NCBI RefSeq assembly: GCF_005938385.1
Contig: NZ_VCRA01000001.1
Coordinates: forward strand, 371,146 to 435,145
Direction: 5' to 3'
Length of the DNA stretch: 64,000 nucleotides
From: Paenibacillus mesophilus
GTDB taxonomy: Bacteria; Bacillota; Bacilli; Paenibacillales; NBRC-103111
In this document: positions 63,333-64,000 of the stretch, piece after piece
Position numbering within the stretch: position 1 is the first letter of the stretch
Layout: each line of letters starts with the position of its first letter
Notes under the pieces: model-generated
The model's database searches: none
Told to the model about the DNA's origin: nothing
What the model saw: the letters and a program-made list of their open reading frames with translations, nothing else
Position numbers and translations under genes: made by a program

Positions 63333-64000
63333 TTAATAAAGCGACTTCTGCTCCTGATGCACATGGATGCTCAGGACGATGCCGATGGCCATCATGTTGA
63401 TCAGAACGGAGGACCCGCCATAGCTGACGAACGGCAGCGTAATGCCCGTAAGCGGCATAATGCCGATCATCATGCCGATGTTCTCGAACACCTGGAAGAC
63501 GTACATCGAGACGATCCCGATGATAATATACGCGCCCGTCCGGTTCTGACTTTGAATCGAGATGTAAATCATCCTGTAAATGAGCAGGAAGTAGAGCAGC
63601 AGCAGCACCGACGAACCGATAAAGCCGAATTCCTCGCCGATTACGACGAAGATCGAGTCCGAATACGGCAGCGGGATAAAGCCTTTCTGAATGGAGTCCC
63701 CGTTCATATAGGTTTCTCCAGTCAAACCGCCGGAGCCGATCGCCCGCATCGAGTTATGCACTTGATACTTGGCGTCGGCCGAAGCGGATTCCGGATCGAT
63801 GAACGTATGAATCCGGTTGATCCGATGCACCCATTCTCCCTTATCGTTGTCCTTCAAATACTGCACAGCCGGGTCGTAATACAGCTGAAACAAATAAAAG
63901 AATAAGGCGATGAAGCCCGCGATCAACGCGCTGCCGATCAGCACATGCGTATACTTGATATTGCCGATCCAGTATAGGACAAGGAGAATAACGAGAAAAA
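63333..64000 (-). CDS. rodA: RodA/FtsW-family SEDS glycosyltransferase, C-terminal part
   Basis: The 3' part of a SEDS gene; the frame stays open to the window edge. Conserved elements: IGSGGLTGETYMNG, FIPLPYSDSIFVVIGEEFGFIGS (SEDS pattern T/SDFIF-x-GEE) and the C-terminal NIGMMIGIMPLTGITLPFVSYGGSS. RodA polymerises peptidoglycan glycan strands for elongation. Position before spoIVFA/spoIVFB supports rodA rather than ftsW or spoVE. Confidence 0.92.
   Translation of the reverse strand, partial: FLVILLVLYWIGNIKYTHVLIGSALIAGFIALFFYLFQLYYDPAVQYLKDNDKGEWVHRINRIHTFIDPESASADAKYQVHNSMRAIGSGGLTGETYMNGDSIQKGFIPLPYSDSIFVVIGEEFGFIGSSVLLLLYFLLIYRMIYISIQSQNRTGAYIIIGIVSMYVFQVFENIGMMIGIMPLTGITLPFVSYGGSSVLINMMAIGIVLSIHVHQEQKSLY

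Overview
The window is a chromosomal segment of an endospore-forming Firmicute of the Paenibacillaceae type (Paenibacillus, Cohnella or a near relative). This rests on three things. Sporulation genes are present (spo0B, spoIVFA/spoIVFB, bofC, a safA-like gene, spoVB, comN). The housekeeping gene order is typical of this group: rodA-spoIVFA-spoIVFB-rng-rplU-prp-rpmA-spo0B-obg, pheB-hom-thrC-thrB-pheA, bofC-ruvC-ruvA-ruvB-spoIID-like-queA-tgt-yajC, secD-secF, recJ-apt-rel-dtd. The base composition is moderately GC-rich, with strong AGGAGG-type ribosome binding sites. Almost all genes lie on the minus strand, so the biological order runs from 64000 down to 1. No rRNA, tRNA, CRISPR array or prophage was found.

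Layout. 1-665: start of hisS (minus) with a promoter, a T-box leader and its terminator. 666-12719: an accessory stretch between hisS and dtd. It holds a small zinc-ribbon protein, a TetR-controlled YhgE/Pip-type membrane protein, a membrane-anchored FAD oxidoreductase, an MFS exporter, a phytanoyl-CoA-dioxygenase/HEAT-repeat protein with an AraC regulator, hemZ, a 58-residue orphan and a Fur-controlled FhuF-like reductase. 12875-26440: dtd, rel, a uracil-type permease, a BMP-lipoprotein/SpoIIE-phosphatase pair, apt, recJ, a cation efflux protein, secF, secD and comN. 26620-30401: spoVB, a DUF421 protein, a TIGR04086 protein and a PAP2 protein. 30483-41403: yajC, tgt, queA, a SpoIID/LytB-like protein, an IS607 remnant with an apparently intact tnpB, ruvB, ruvA, ruvC, bofC and a safA-like gene. 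41556-50495: the phenylalanine/threonine cluster pheA ... thrB, thrC, hom, pheB. It is interrupted between thrB and pheA by an AraC regulator, a solute-binding lipoprotein and a second FAD oxidoreductase. 50691-56514: a NUDIX gene and accessory catabolic genes (M20 peptidase, D-threonine-aldolase-like enzyme, acetylxylan-esterase-like enzyme), plus murE. 56708-64000: obg, spo0B, rpmA, prp, rplU with its leader, rng, spoIVFB, spoIVFA and the 3' part of rodA.

Strongest observations beyond plain annotation. (a) Two promoters, in front of the solute-binding lipoprotein and the FAD oxidoreductase, carry the same architecture: two direct half-sites 21 bp apart, at identical distances from a TATACT -10 box. 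This makes a small regulon for the AraC protein encoded between them. (b) A 5'-deleted IS607 element retains a full TnpB with its RuvC and zinc-finger residues and a structured downstream RNA, placed between ruvB and the spoIID-like gene. (c) A BMP-type lipoprotein overlaps by 4 bp a membrane-bound HAMP-SpoIIE phosphatase, which looks like a two-part sensor. (d) Several families of intergenic hairpin repeats are present, some in multiple copies. All assignments come from reading the sequence; no database search was run.
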